From Paenibacillus humicus NBRC 102415 (lineage in GTDB: Bacteria > Bacillota > Bacilli > Paenibacillales > Paenibacillaceae), in the NCBI RefSeq assembly GCF_004000905.1, contig NZ_BIMD01000001.1, positions 186,001 through 250,000 on the forward strand: DNA of 64,000 bases, written 5' to 3'. The first letter of the stretch is position 1, and each line of letters begins with the position of its first letter. A model generated the notes under the pieces. The model was not told the DNA's origin. It worked only from the letters and a program-made list of their open reading frames with translations, and ran no database searches. Below, piece by piece: positions 36,127 to 45,250 of the stretch. The translations under genes and the position numbers were made by a program.

Positions 36127-37611
36127 TTACATGGCGAACCGGATCGTCGCAACTGACGCGGGCGGCAGCTTCACCGCAAACCCGGACTCAATCGGTTCGA
36201 TGCTGTCGAGCGGCTTCAGGACGACCCGCCCGGGATCTGAAAACGTATTGGCGGCATGGATGGAGTCGCCGGCCAGAAGCTGTCCGCTGCATTCGTATCG
36301 AACGCTCGATCCGCGCAGCTCCAGCGCAATGTCCGCCGGCTTCTCCGGATGGAGGTTGTACAGGCTCACATGGATAACGCCGTCTTTGCGGGAAGCCGTT
36401 GCCCCGACCTGCGGCATCGCTGCCGAGTCCGGGCCTGCCGCATACGATCCGAACTCTCCATGCAAGGCGAGCGCTTCGGCATCCTGATGCACGGCGTATA
36501 TCTGGAACGCATGGTAAGTCGGCGTCAGCAGCAGGCGGTCGCCCTCGGTCAGGACGACAGCCTGCAGCACATTGACCATCTGGGCGATATTGGCCATCCG
36601 GACCCGGTCGCAATGCTTATGGAAGAGGTGAAAATGAATGGCGGCGACGAGAGCGTCCCTCATCGTATTCTGCTGGAAGAGAAAGCCGGGATTGCTTCCC
36701 GGCTCCGCATCGAACCAGTCGCCCCATTCATCGACGATGAGCCCGACCCGCTTTTGCGGATCGTACCGGTCCATGACGGTGCTGTGGCGCGTCAGAAGCT
36801 CATCCATATGGAAAGCCCTGACGAGAGTACGGGCGTATTCCTCGGCGCCGAACTCCGTTGCCGAGCCTTTCTCCTGCCACGTTCCCGGAACGGTGTAGTA
36901 ATGCAGGCTGAGGCCGTCCATTTGTCCGGCGGCCTTCTGCATCAGCACCTCGGTCCAGCGGTAGTCGTCGGAATTGGCTCCGCCGGCTATTTTGTACAGC
37001 TTGTTGTCCCCGTATTGGCGGCAGTACGTCTGATATTGGCGGTACAGGTCGGCATAATGCTCCGGCAGCATATTGCCGCCGCAGCCCCAGTTCTCGTTGC
37101 CGACGCCGAAGTAGGCGAGCTTCCATGGCTTATCCCGGCCGTTCTGCCTGCGCAGATTGGCGAGAGGGGACTCGCCGTCGAACGTCATGTACTCCAGCCA
37201 CTCCGACATTTCCTGTACCGTGCCGCTGCCGACATTGCCGCATATATAAGGCTCGGCTCCGATCAGCTCGCATAGGCGGAAAAACTCGTGCGTTCCGAAA
37301 TGATTGTTCTCGACGACGCCGCCCCAGTGGGTGTTGATCATCTCCTTGCGCGACTCGCGGGGGCCGATGCCGTCCCGCCAATGGTATTCGTCGGCGAAGC
37401 AGCCTCCGGGCCACCTCAGCACCGGAATATGGAGCTTGCGCAGCGCTTCCAGAACATCGTTGCGGATTCCGTCCGTATTCGGGATGGGAGAGTCTTCTCC
37501 GACCCAGAGACCTTCATAGATGCAGCGCCCGAGATGCTCGGCAAAATGCCCGTATAGATTGCGGTTGATCGTACCCGTTGTCCAATCGGTATGTACGACG
37601 GCTTTCAACAT
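36127..37611 (-). CDS. abfA: GH51 alpha-L-arabinofuranosidase
   Basis: A 494-residue intracellular glycosidase. [11 protein letters not shown] carries the acid/base Glu (E173) and LIVDEWGDW the nucleophile Glu (E295), matching GH51 spacing. [19 protein letters not shown] and [19 protein letters not shown] are also typical. There is no signal peptide, so it acts on imported arabino-oligosaccharides. The start at 37611 follows AGGAG by eight bases; the longer frame to 37764 overlaps the upstream DUF6171 gene and is rejected. It lies 13 bp downstream of that gene, so they are probably cotranscribed, and the AraC gene at 38115 is divergent from the pair. Confidence 0.93.
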   Translation of the reverse strand: MLKAVVHTDWTTGTINRNLYGHFAEHLGRCIYEGLWVGEDSPIPNTDGIRNDVLEALRKLHIPVLRWPGGCFADEYHWRDGIGPRESRKEMINTHWGGVVENNHFGTHEFFRLCELIGAEPYICGNVGSGTVQEMSEWLEYMTFDGESPLANLRRQNGRDKPWKLAYFGVGNENWGCGGNMLPEHYADLYRQYQTYCRQYGDNKLYKIAGGANSDDYRWTEVLMQKAAGQMDGLSLHYYTVPGTWQEKGSATEFGAEEYARTLVRAFHMDELLTRHSTVMDRYDPQKRVGLIVDEWGDWFDAEPGSNPGFLFQQNTMRDALVAAIHFHLFHKHCDRVRMANIAQMVNVLQAVVLTEGDRLLLTPTYHAFQIYAVHQDAEALALHGEFGSYAAGPDSAAMPQVGATASRKDGVIHVSLYNLHPEKPADIALELRGSSVRYECSGQLLAGDSIHAANTFSDPGRVVLKPLDSIEPIESGFAVKLPPASVATIRFAM

Positions 37612-37624
37612 GGTGATTCTCCTC

Positions 37625-37981
37625 TCAAATTTGAGCGTGCGCTTCTGCTTGAACGGCCAGTACCCAGCTTGCGCGCTTGCCGGCCGAAGGGTGCGGACAA
37701 TGACTCGTCTTGAGCCTGGCGCGGATGGCAACGAGGCAGCCGCAGTGCATGCAAGTCGTCCCATAAGACAAGCTCTCGCATGAGCCGCACGCGGACAGCC
37801 GCTGTTCGTACAGAAATTCGGACACGCTGTCTTCGGGACGAATCTTGGCCAAGATTCTCGCTAGATGCGATTCCGGAACGGCGACGCTCTCGCGGCAGCC
37901 TTTGCACAAGCTTTCGCTGCCGGCTGCCCTATCGGCCTCTCGGGCGATGTTTCGGTCTCGGGTCTGCATGCTCTCCGACAT
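37625..37981 (-). CDS. DUF6171-like zinc-ribbon small protein
   Basis: A 118-residue protein with several Cys pairs: CKGC near residue 26, CGSC near 65, CMHCGC near 77 and a late CPHP, consistent with one or two zinc sites and with the DUF6171 family found in Bacillota. AGGAGG is eight bases before ATG 37981. Function unknown. Its close position before the GH51 gene suggests cotranscription, although its role in sugar metabolism is not evident. Confidence 0.75.
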   Translation of the reverse strand: MSESMQTRDRNIAREADRAAGSESLCKGCRESVAVPESHLARILAKIRPEDSVSEFLYEQRLSACGSCESLSYGTTCMHCGCLVAIRARLKTSHCPHPSAGKRASWVLAVQAEAHAQI

Positions 37982-38114
37982 GCTTCCAGCCTCCTTTTTG
38001 TATACGCTTTCTCTATCGTTCTGGTATGATTATATCGGTCTACAGCGGCTTTAAACCATCCATTATGATCTTCTAAAAACTGACCTATCGTGCTGAGAGA
38101 GGAGAATGTCAGCC

Positions 38115-38909
38115 TTGTTCCATCTGGTCAGCTGCGGATACCATTATGTACATCCAGGCGGGCTTGCCATCGATCGTCCCCGCGGCGCGGGCAACTTCGC
38201 GTTCGTCTTCTTCCGCAGCAAGTCGGAAGTCATCGTGGAAGGAGTCCGCACGGTCGTCCCGTCCGGCACCCATATTTTGATCCATCCCGAATCTTCCCAT
38301 CGTTATGCCGGAATCGAGCCGCCTTTCGTCAACGATTGGCTTCACTGCGAGGGCGCGGGAATGGAGGAATGGCTTCGGGATATCCACTACCCGATCAACC
38401 AGCCCGTAAAGGCGATCGATTCCCACCTCATCTCCAGATGCATCATCGAGCTGCAGAGGATCAGCAGCCATGGAGGACAGCTTGCAGCCTCCATACTGGA
38501 TCTTGAACTCCGAAGCCTGTTCATGAAGATCTGCAATTCGAAGGGAGGCTGGACGCTTCCGGAAGGGCAGAACCATTACTACGGAGCATTTGTCGACTTG
38601 CGGAGCGAGCTCCATAATTCGCCTCAGATCCGAGTCTCCGTGGAAGAGCTCGCAGCGCGCGTCAATATGAGCAAATCGTACTTCCAGCATGTGTACAAGC
38701 AGTTTTTCGGGGTGTCGGTCATGGCCGACATCATCGGAGGGAGACTGGAGTATGCCCAGTATCTGCTCGTGAACAGCCGCCTGTCTGTAGCGGAGATATC
38801 GGGAATATGCGGATACGACAATGACACCCACTTCATGCGCCAGTTCAAGAAATTCATCGGCGTCACACCGAGGGGATACAGGGTGTCCAGTCTCGAAAAG
38901 AAGCCGTGA
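38115..38909 (+). CDS. AraC family transcriptional regulator
   Basis: About 264 residues. The N-terminal AraC cupin (CGYHYVHPGGLAIDRPRGAG) is followed by a two-HTH domain (VSVEELAARVNMSKSYFQHV and LSVAEISGICGYDNDTHFMR). The frame starts at ATG 38106, but its RBS (AGGAG) would be only one base away, so TTG 38115, ten bases after GGAG, is the better start. It is divergent from the DUF6171/GH51 genes and probably activates them in response to arabinose-type ligands. Confidence 0.88.
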   Translation: MFHLVSCGYHYVHPGGLAIDRPRGAGNFAFVFFRSKSEVIVEGVRTVVPSGTHILIHPESSHRYAGIEPPFVNDWLHCEGAGMEEWLRDIHYPINQPVKAIDSHLISRCIIELQRISSHGGQLAASILDLELRSLFMKICNSKGGWTLPEGQNHYYGAFVDLRSELHNSPQIRVSVEELAARVNMSKSYFQHVYKQFFGVSVMADIIGGRLEYAQYLLVNSRLSVAEISGICGYDNDTHFMRQFKKFIGVTPRGYRVSSLEKKP

Positions 38910-38965
38910 CCGCTGCGGCGCTCCGCAACTGAATTCCGGCATAGCGGCTTACGCCTGAGCTCCGC

Positions 38966-39841
38966 TCAGCGATCGCCGATCGTCCGATGCTTCCTGCGGA
39001 ATTCCCGCGGCCGGCAGCCGGTATGCTTGGCGAAGGTGCGCACGAAGAAGGGGAAGGAGCCGAAGCCCGCTTCCTCGGCAATGGAGCCGACGGGCTCGTC
39101 GGTATGGATGAGGCGCAGCTTGGCCTGCTCGATCCGATACCGGGTCAGGTAGGACAGCGGGGTGCAGCCGAATACGCTGCGCATGCAGCGGGAGATGTAG
39201 TTCGGATGAAAGTGGACCGCCTGCGCCAGATCTCCATAGGAGATCGGCTCGCGGTAATGCTGGCGAAGATAGGAAGCCGCCTGCTCCGCTATCGCAAGAC
39301 GAGGGTTCGCGGGCGGCTGCATAACGGCGCCTTGAAGCAGCGTCAGCAGCATGTTCTGGAATAGGTTCTGCTGCTTCAGACGGTCGAGCGCGGAAGGCTC
39401 GTCCAGCAGCTGGTTCAGCTGGCGCAGCAGGCTGTAGACGGAATCGGGCTGGACGATGCTGCCGAACCGGGGAAGCTGAAAGGCGAATTGATGGATGCGG
39501 ATGAAAGGATCGTCAGTCGTCACGGCGTGCGGCTCCACACTTTCGGCCGTCTCGCTCCAGGCTCCGAGCGTATGCAGATGAACCCAGAAAAAATGCGTTT
39601 CAGTGCTGCAAGGCCTGTAGGAGCGGTGAGCGCGATCCGGCCTCAGCAGCAAGTATTGGCCGGCAGCCACATCGAACGAAGACTGCTCTTCGGCGACATA
39701 GAGGCAGCCCTTCGCGACGACGAGAAGGTCGAACACGCCGATGTCCCTCCGCGCGGGATGGCTGCCTCCAGGCATATACGAATCTTCGCCGCTGAAGATG
39801 TAATGAGGCAGCGGCGGCGCGACAAAACGTATTTCCGACAT
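38966..39841 (-). CDS. AraC family transcriptional regulator
   Basis: A 291-residue regulator with N-terminal cupin (ending near HTLGAW) and C-terminal double HTH (ISYGDLAQAVHFHPNYISRC, VGSIAEEAGFGSFPFFVRTF). Met at 39841 is preferred to 39856 because AAGGAGA is correctly spaced to it. It is divergent from the GH127-type gene at 40014, its likely target, and converges with the AraC gene at 38115. Confidence 0.9.
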   Translation of the reverse strand: MSEIRFVAPPLPHYIFSGEDSYMPGGSHPARRDIGVFDLLVVAKGCLYVAEEQSSFDVAAGQYLLLRPDRAHRSYRPCSTETHFFWVHLHTLGAWSETAESVEPHAVTTDDPFIRIHQFAFQLPRFGSIVQPDSVYSLLRQLNQLLDEPSALDRLKQQNLFQNMLLTLLQGAVMQPPANPRLAIAEQAASYLRQHYREPISYGDLAQAVHFHPNYISRCMRSVFGCTPLSYLTRYRIEQAKLRLIHTDEPVGSIAEEAGFGSFPFFVRTFAKHTGCRPREFRRKHRTIGDR

Positions 39842-39865
39842 AACCGTCTCCTTCATGCAAAATCA

Positions 39866-39932
39866 ATTTGTCCAAGTAAATGCTTATTATATCAGAGCTT
39901 GCTGCTCGCGCTAAAGTCCAGATCGGACAAAT
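39866..39932. promoter_or_regulatory. Inverted ATTTGTCC pair between AraC and GH127 genes
   Basis: ATTTGTCC at 39866-39873 and its complement GGACAAAT at 39925-39932 flank the centre of the divergent promoter region. They could be half-sites for the adjacent AraC protein. Confidence 0.35.
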
Positions 39933-40013
39933 AGATGTTGTCTTTCGATCTTATCGGCATGCATCGGCCTATGCTATATTCCCCTGGTAATCCTACCGAA
40001 AGGGGAATCGGGA

Positions 40014-41921
40014 ATGAGCTTGAACAGTTCGGCATACGAGGCGCTGCCGCTTGGCCGCGTTCTGCCGCTTGGCTGGATGAAGGATCAGCTGCGGCTGCAG
40101 GCGGACGGCCTGACGGGTCATTTGGAGGAGCATTGGGACGATGTCGGTCCCGGCAACGGCTGGATCGGAGGCTCGGGGGAAAGCTGGGAGCGCGGGCCCT
40201 ATTACTTGGACGGGCTCGTACCGCTCGCCTATCTGCTTCAGGATGAGCGCCTGATCGCCAAGGCCCGGCGCTGGATCGAATGGTCGCTGGCCAGCCAGCG
40301 GGAGGACGGCTCGTTCGGCCCGGACCGGATACAGTCTGTCAACGAGGATATCGATAAAAGCCAGGATTGGTGGCATTACATGATCATGATGAAGGTCATG
40401 ATCCAGTACGAGGAAGCGACCGGCGACAACCGCATCGTTCCTTTCCTCATCCGATTTTTCCGGTATATGCATATGAACATGCACCACCATCCGCTCAAGA
40501 ACTGGGCCGTTCCGCGCGGAGCGGAGCTGATGCTTGCCCTTCACTGGACATACGGCAGGACCAAGGAGCCTTTTCTTCTGGAGCTGTCGCAAACGGTTTC
40601 GGAACAAACGACGGACTGGACCGCCATTCTGGATCGTTTTCCGTTCTGGCGGAAGGTCGAGCACTGGGATCACCGCACGCATGTCGTCAACGTGGCGATG
40701 GGAATCAAGACGCCGGGCCTGCTCTACGAGCTGACAGGCGACGAGAAGCTCCGATCGGCCGTCCACCGCGGCATCGACAGCCTGATGGCTTATCACGGCC
40801 AGGCCCATGGCATGTTCTCCGGCGATGAATGGCTGTCCGGAACGCATCCTTCCCAAGGCGTGGAGCTATGCGCCGTCGTCGAGTACATGTTCACCTTGGA
40901 GCAATTGGTTCGCATTTTTGGGGATGGACGGTTCGGAGACATCCTGGAGAAGGTCGCCTTCAACGCGCTTCCTGCAGCGATATCGGCCGATTGGACTTCC
41001 CATCAATACGACCAGCAGGTCAACCAGATCATCTGCAACGTAGCCAAACGGGACTGGAGCAACGGCGACGAGGCCAATCTGTTCGGCCTGGAGCCGAACT
41101 TCGGCTGCTGTACGGCCAATATGCATCAAGGCTGGCCCAAGCTGGCCGCGCATGCCTGGATGTCGGACCGCCGAGGCGGACTTGCCGCCGTCTCTTACAT
41201 TCCATGCATCGTGAAGGCCGTTGTCGGGAGCGGCAGCGAAGCCGAGCTGACCGTCGGCGGCGGGTATCCGTTCCGCGAGAACGTCTCCATCGGATTGTCG
41301 CTCGCCGGACCGGAGAAGTTCGCCCTGCATCTGCGCATCCCGGCTTGGTGCGCGGAGCCGGCTCTGTCCATCAACGGCAAGCATGTGCAGCTGCAGGTTG
41401 ACCATGGCTTTGCGCTCGTGGAGCGGGAGTGGAACGACGGCGATGCCGTCGAGCTGAGCCTGCCGATGAAGGTCGAGCTGATCTCGCGCAATCTGTATGC
41501 GCTCAGCGTGGAACGCGGCCCGCTTGTATACGCGCTTCCCATTGGCGAGAACTGGCTGCCGCATATCTCTCGGGAGAAATTCAGCGATTGGGAGATCTAT
41601 CCGACGACAGCATGGCGGTACGGGCTTGTCGAAGGCGCGGGCTTCGAATTCGCGAGCGGAGAGATTCCTTCCCAGCCTTTCCTCGCGGAGCAGTCTCCCG
41701 TCAAGCTGAAGACCAAGGGCAGGCTCGTCCGCAATTGGCCGATGGCAGGGAACAATGCGGATTCCCCGCCTCTGAATCCCGATGCGGAAGGGCAGAAGGA
41801 ACAAGAGATCATCCTCGTTCCTTACGGCGGCGCGAAGCTTCGGGTCGGGGAGTTTCCAACCATTCGATCGCAACCGGATCGAGCTCAGCGACCGGCAAGC
41901 AGGGCAGAAGCTCATCTATGA
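40014..41921 (+). CDS. GH127-type beta-L-arabinofuranosidase, 3' end altered by deletion
   Basis: A 635-residue predicted protein of the DUF1680/GH127 superfamily with an (alpha/alpha)6 barrel: ERGPYYLDGLVPLAYLL near residue 60, GVELCAVVEYMF with the Glu and Cys expected at the metal site, and NFGCCTANMHQGWPK with the Cys pair. It has no signal peptide. The normal C-terminal motif VPYGGAKLRVGEFPTI ends near base 41861; the following 20 residues are the out-of-frame reading of an aldose epimerase remnant. The family core therefore looks complete and only the tail is abnormal. It is divergent from the AraC gene at 38966. Confidence 0.85.
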   Translation: MSLNSSAYEALPLGRVLPLGWMKDQLRLQADGLTGHLEEHWDDVGPGNGWIGGSGESWERGPYYLDGLVPLAYLLQDERLIAKARRWIEWSLASQREDGSFGPDRIQSVNEDIDKSQDWWHYMIMMKVMIQYEEATGDNRIVPFLIRFFRYMHMNMHHHPLKNWAVPRGAELMLALHWTYGRTKEPFLLELSQTVSEQTTDWTAILDRFPFWRKVEHWDHRTHVVNVAMGIKTPGLLYELTGDEKLRSAVHRGIDSLMAYHGQAHGMFSGDEWLSGTHPSQGVELCAVVEYMFTLEQLVRIFGDGRFGDILEKVAFNALPAAISADWTSHQYDQQVNQIICNVAKRDWSNGDEANLFGLEPNFGCCTANMHQGWPKLAAHAWMSDRRGGLAAVSYIPCIVKAVVGSGSEAELTVGGGYPFRENVSIGLSLAGPEKFALHLRIPAWCAEPALSINGKHVQLQVDHGFALVEREWNDGDAVELSLPMKVELISRNLYALSVERGPLVYALPIGENWLPHISREKFSDWEIYPTTAWRYGLVEGAGFEFASGEIPSQPFLAEQSPVKLKTKGRLVRNWPMAGNNADSPPLNPDAEGQKEQEIILVPYGGAKLRVGEFPTIRSQPDRAQRPASRAEAHL

Positions 41922-42114
41922 CGCCGGGACTTCCTATCGGCTATGGATGATTTGGAACAACGAAGCGGCCGAAGGCTTCTTCTGTCCGGAGCCCCAGATC
42001 AATCTGGTCAACGCTCCGAACGTCGGCATGGATCCCGAAGCCATCGGCCTCGTCTCTTTGAAGCCGGGAGAGATATGGGAAGAGACTTCACGCCTCTACG
42101 TCCTTGAAATGTAA
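41854..42114 (+). pseudogene. C-terminal remnant of an aldose 1-epimerase
   Basis: In the +1 frame relative to the GH127 gene, bases 41854-42114 encode FQPFDRNRIELSDRQAGQ, then YRLWMIWN and GFFCPEPQINLVNAPN, and end LVSLKPGEIWEE with a natural stop. This is the C-terminal quarter of an aldose 1-epimerase (galactose mutarotase fold). The N-terminal three quarters and start codon are missing. The stretch overlaps the end of the GH127 gene, as expected if one deletion removed the GH127 stop and most of the epimerase. Confidence 0.75.
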
Positions 42115-42164
42115 GCCGCAAGGAAAGGACGATTGGCTGTGACAAGAGCTTGTTTTCGGACGGA

Positions 42165-44120
42165 CTAAAGCGATTCACGCAGCCAGACGGCCATCTCGCC
42201 AGAACGCCGGTTGCCCCAGAGAGCATAAGGGACAAAGGTGAGCTTGCAGGTTTCGACAACGGGTGGAGAGTGACGATACAGGGAAGTTTCCTCCTCCAGC
42301 GGAGCGCGCAGCCTCTCGCCGCGAGCCTGCAGCAGTACTGCTCCGGTGCTCCACTCAGAAGGAACCTCCGTAATCTCGGAAACTGAAGGCAGCGAGAGCG
42401 CGGCCAGAGGGGCCTCGTTGTCGGCTTCCTCCAGGCAGTAGATCATTGGACCGCGCTGCAGCGCTACCTTGCCGACATCAGCCCGAAGCTGCGGATGGCT
42501 GTAAATCCGCCGGGGCTCCATGGCAAAGCCGATGTCGATGACGTCGCCCTGCTCCCAGCGCCTGTACAGATAAGCATACCCGCTCCTGATGTCCGGATCG
42601 GCCTCCTGCCCGTTGATTTCGAGGCGGAGGGTGCTGGACCAGGCAGGCATCCGAAGCGCAATGGAGAACGGGTTGCCGGCTGGGAGATCCGTGATGGTCA
42701 GGCTCGCTTCCGGCTTCCACGGAATTCCGCTCTCCAGCTTGATGGCCGCCTTGCCGCCGACGAGCTGGACTTCAGCCTCGCTGCCGATATAGAGATGAAC
42801 ATAAAGGTTCTCGTTATCCGATGTGAAAATATAATGTCCCAGGGAAGAGAGGAGCCGCGCGGCATTGGGCGGACAGCAGGCGCAGCCATACCAGGCTTGC
42901 CTTTCCGTTTTGATATGGTGCTTGCCGGGATTCCCTCTGCTGGCCTCCGGCCAGACTTCCATCGGGTTGACGTAGAAATAATGCTTGCCGTCTGCCGACA
43001 TGCCGGAAGAGACCGTGTTGTACAGCGCAAGCTCCATAATATCTCCATACTCGCTGCTGACTTCGAGCAGAAGCATGCGCCGGGCAAAGAAGATCAGCCC
43101 GATCGAGGCGCATGTCTCCGAATAGTTCGTGTCGTTGGGCAGATCGTAGTCGATTGTAAACGCTTCCCCGATGGGAGTGGACCCGATGCCGCCCGTCACG
43201 TACATCTGCTTATGGACGATGCTGCTCCACAGCTTCCTGCAGGCAGCCAGCAGTCCTTCGTCCTGGCGCAGCCTGGCCAGGTCGGCCATCGCAGCGTACA
43301 TATAGACAGCCCGGACGGCATGGCCGACCGCCGTTTCCTGCTCCCTGACGGGCAGATGGGCTTGATGGTAGTGCAGAGAGGGCGGGGTTTTCTGTACGCC
43401 TGGATGCCAGTGGCTGGTACGGCCGCGCTTTTCCCATTCCAGATGGAAGAAGTCCGGCTTCTGTCCTCGCTCGTCGATGAAGAAGCCGGCCAGATCCAAG
43501 TACTTCCGCTCGCCTGTGGCTTCGTACAGCCTGACGAGCGCAAGCTCGATTTCCTGGTGGCCGTCATAGCCGCGGAGCTTGCCCGGCTCGGGTCCGAATA
43601 CGAAGTCGATATGGTCCGCGAGCTTGACGGCGATGTTGAGCAGGTCCGTCTTTCCTGTGCAGGAATAGCGGGCCGCAGCGGCTTCGATGAAGTGTCCCGC
43701 AGAGTACAGCTCGTGGCAGTCGGCCAGATTGGTCCACCTCTTGCCGGGTTCGGCCACCGTGAAGTAGGTATTGAGATAGCCGTCGGCCTGCTGGGCGGCT
43801 CCGATGAGCCTGGCCGCTTCTTCCACTTGACGCTCCAGCTCCGGGTCGAAGGCCGATCCGAGTTGATAGGATGCGGCTTCAAGCCATTTGTAGAGATCCG
43901 TGTCCTGAAAGACGAAGCCTTCGAAGCGTCCTTCCTGGAGCCCTGCTGCAATACGGAAGTTCGCTATCGCCCGGCTGGGCTCGGCGCCTGCGATCCGGTC
44001 ATGGAGAGCCTCCCACTGATAGGGAAGAACGGTATTCCGCACCAGTCTCTGATAGGGGGTCCAGTAGCCATCCTCGACGCGGACGCTCGTTCCAGGCTTC
44101 GTCGCGTTATTATCGCTCAT
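42165..44120 (-). CDS. GH127 beta-L-arabinofuranosidase (HypBA1-like)
   Basis: A 651-residue cytoplasmic enzyme. The zinc/catalytic set of Bifidobacterium HypBA1 is conserved: E319, E335 and C337 (in YSETCAS), then C415 and C416 in YGCACCPPNAARL. The family releases beta-L-arabinofuranose from arabinan side chains and hydroxyproline-linked oligosaccharides by a Cys nucleophile. Met 44120 follows AAGGAGA by a normal distance; the frame begins at 44138. It is divergent from the AraC gene at 44271. Confidence 0.93.
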   Translation of the reverse strand: MSDNNATKPGTSVRVEDGYWTPYQRLVRNTVLPYQWEALHDRIAGAEPSRAIANFRIAAGLQEGRFEGFVFQDTDLYKWLEAASYQLGSAFDPELERQVEEAARLIGAAQQADGYLNTYFTVAEPGKRWTNLADCHELYSAGHFIEAAAARYSCTGKTDLLNIAVKLADHIDFVFGPEPGKLRGYDGHQEIELALVRLYEATGERKYLDLAGFFIDERGQKPDFFHLEWEKRGRTSHWHPGVQKTPPSLHYHQAHLPVREQETAVGHAVRAVYMYAAMADLARLRQDEGLLAACRKLWSSIVHKQMYVTGGIGSTPIGEAFTIDYDLPNDTNYSETCASIGLIFFARRMLLLEVSSEYGDIMELALYNTVSSGMSADGKHYFYVNPMEVWPEASRGNPGKHHIKTERQAWYGCACCPPNAARLLSSLGHYIFTSDNENLYVHLYIGSEAEVQLVGGKAAIKLESGIPWKPEASLTITDLPAGNPFSIALRMPAWSSTLRLEINGQEADPDIRSGYAYLYRRWEQGDVIDIGFAMEPRRIYSHPQLRADVGKVALQRGPMIYCLEEADNEAPLAALSLPSVSEITEVPSEWSTGAVLLQARGERLRAPLEEETSLYRHSPPVVETCKLTFVPYALWGNRRSGEMAVWLRESL

Positions 44121-44270
44121 CGTGGAATTCTCCTTCATGCAAGGATTCGCGGCCGCTGCTGCGGCTCGCTGATTCCATCATAAAAAAACGGAGACGCCTT
44201 TGTCGGCAGGCAATCCCGTAGATTAAGTGTCAAAAACGGACTTCATGGCGGAAAGCCTCGGAGGTGGAGG

Positions 44271-45089
44271 ATGGATTATTTGCCCTTGCATTTGCGTCAG
44301 CCTTACCGGTTTCATGAAGGGGGAAGGTTTATTTCCGACGAGGATTGGTCCCATATGGATCGAATCATTGAGGACCATGAACTGATGATCGGGGTTTCCG
44401 GAGTCGTATTCCTGGAAGTGGACGGCCGCTTGCTGGAGCTGAGGGAAAGCGACATCCTGATTTTGTTTCCAGGGCAGCGTCACCGCGGGTACAAGCTTTC
44501 CGCTCCTGGCGTTTCCTTCTACTGGTTCCACTTCGATCCTGCCGAGCCGCCATCGGGGGAGCCTCAAAGCCTGATCCCTCGCCATGCGCGCTGCTCCTTT
44601 CCGAGCCGGGTTCATATTCTGGCCAGGCAGCTGCTTCACGCGGCCAGTGGAGGATATGCCATCGCGGCTGCGGGCGACTATTTTCTGACCTCTCTGCTGA
44701 TCGAGCTGGGAGAGCAGCTCCATGATTCGGCCGGGCTGCAGGAGACGGATCCGCGGCTGGCCGAGCTGCTGGCCTGGATAAGGCTGCATGCTCATGAAAG
44801 GCCGATCTCCCTCGAATCCGCAGCCAGTCGGATCGGCTACAACAAAGACTATCTGGCCCGCCTGTTCAAGCGCAAGTTCGGGGTCAGCCTGCTGGCCTAT
44901 GTCCACGCCTTGAAGCTGGACGCCTCCAAGAATCTGCTGGCAGGCAGCCGGCTCGGAGTCAAGGAAGTAGCGGAAAAAGTCGGGGCAGGGGACGACAAGC
45001 AATTTTCGAAGTGGTTCAAGAAAAAGACCGGTTTGACCCCGACAGCCTACCGGCTTTCCTTTTCTGGCACGACGCTGAACAATCGTTGA
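44271..45089 (+). CDS. AraC family transcriptional regulator
   Basis: A 272-residue regulator: cupin segment (EVDGRLLELRESDILILFPG) followed by double HTH (ISLESAASRIGYNKDYLARL, LGVKEVAEKVGAGDDKQFSK). GGAGG lies six bases before ATG 44271. It is divergent from the HypBA1-like GH127 gene, its probable target. Confidence 0.9.
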   Translation: MDYLPLHLRQPYRFHEGGRFISDEDWSHMDRIIEDHELMIGVSGVVFLEVDGRLLELRESDILILFPGQRHRGYKLSAPGVSFYWFHFDPAEPPSGEPQSLIPRHARCSFPSRVHILARQLLHAASGGYAIAAAGDYFLTSLLIELGEQLHDSAGLQETDPRLAELLAWIRLHAHERPISLESAASRIGYNKDYLARLFKRKFGVSLLAYVHALKLDASKNLLAGSRLGVKEVAEKVGAGDDKQFSKWFKKKTGLTPTAYRLSFSGTTLNNR

Positions 45090-45250
45090 GGCTGAATCCA
45101 TATGGGATAATCGATGTCTTTCCATGCATCCGGCCAAGCAAGAAACCGTCGTCTTCGGTCATGCCTGCAAATGCTTTTCCAGCCACCCTGCAGGTGTTCA
45201 ATCCATAATCGGTTTCCAGGTAATTCTTAACCTCCTCCTCCGCCGAAAAG

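Noticed and set aside
42495-44183. 562-codon antisense ORF across the GH127 gene
   Set aside because: No motif or RBS; the opposite strand carries a complete HypBA1-like enzyme.
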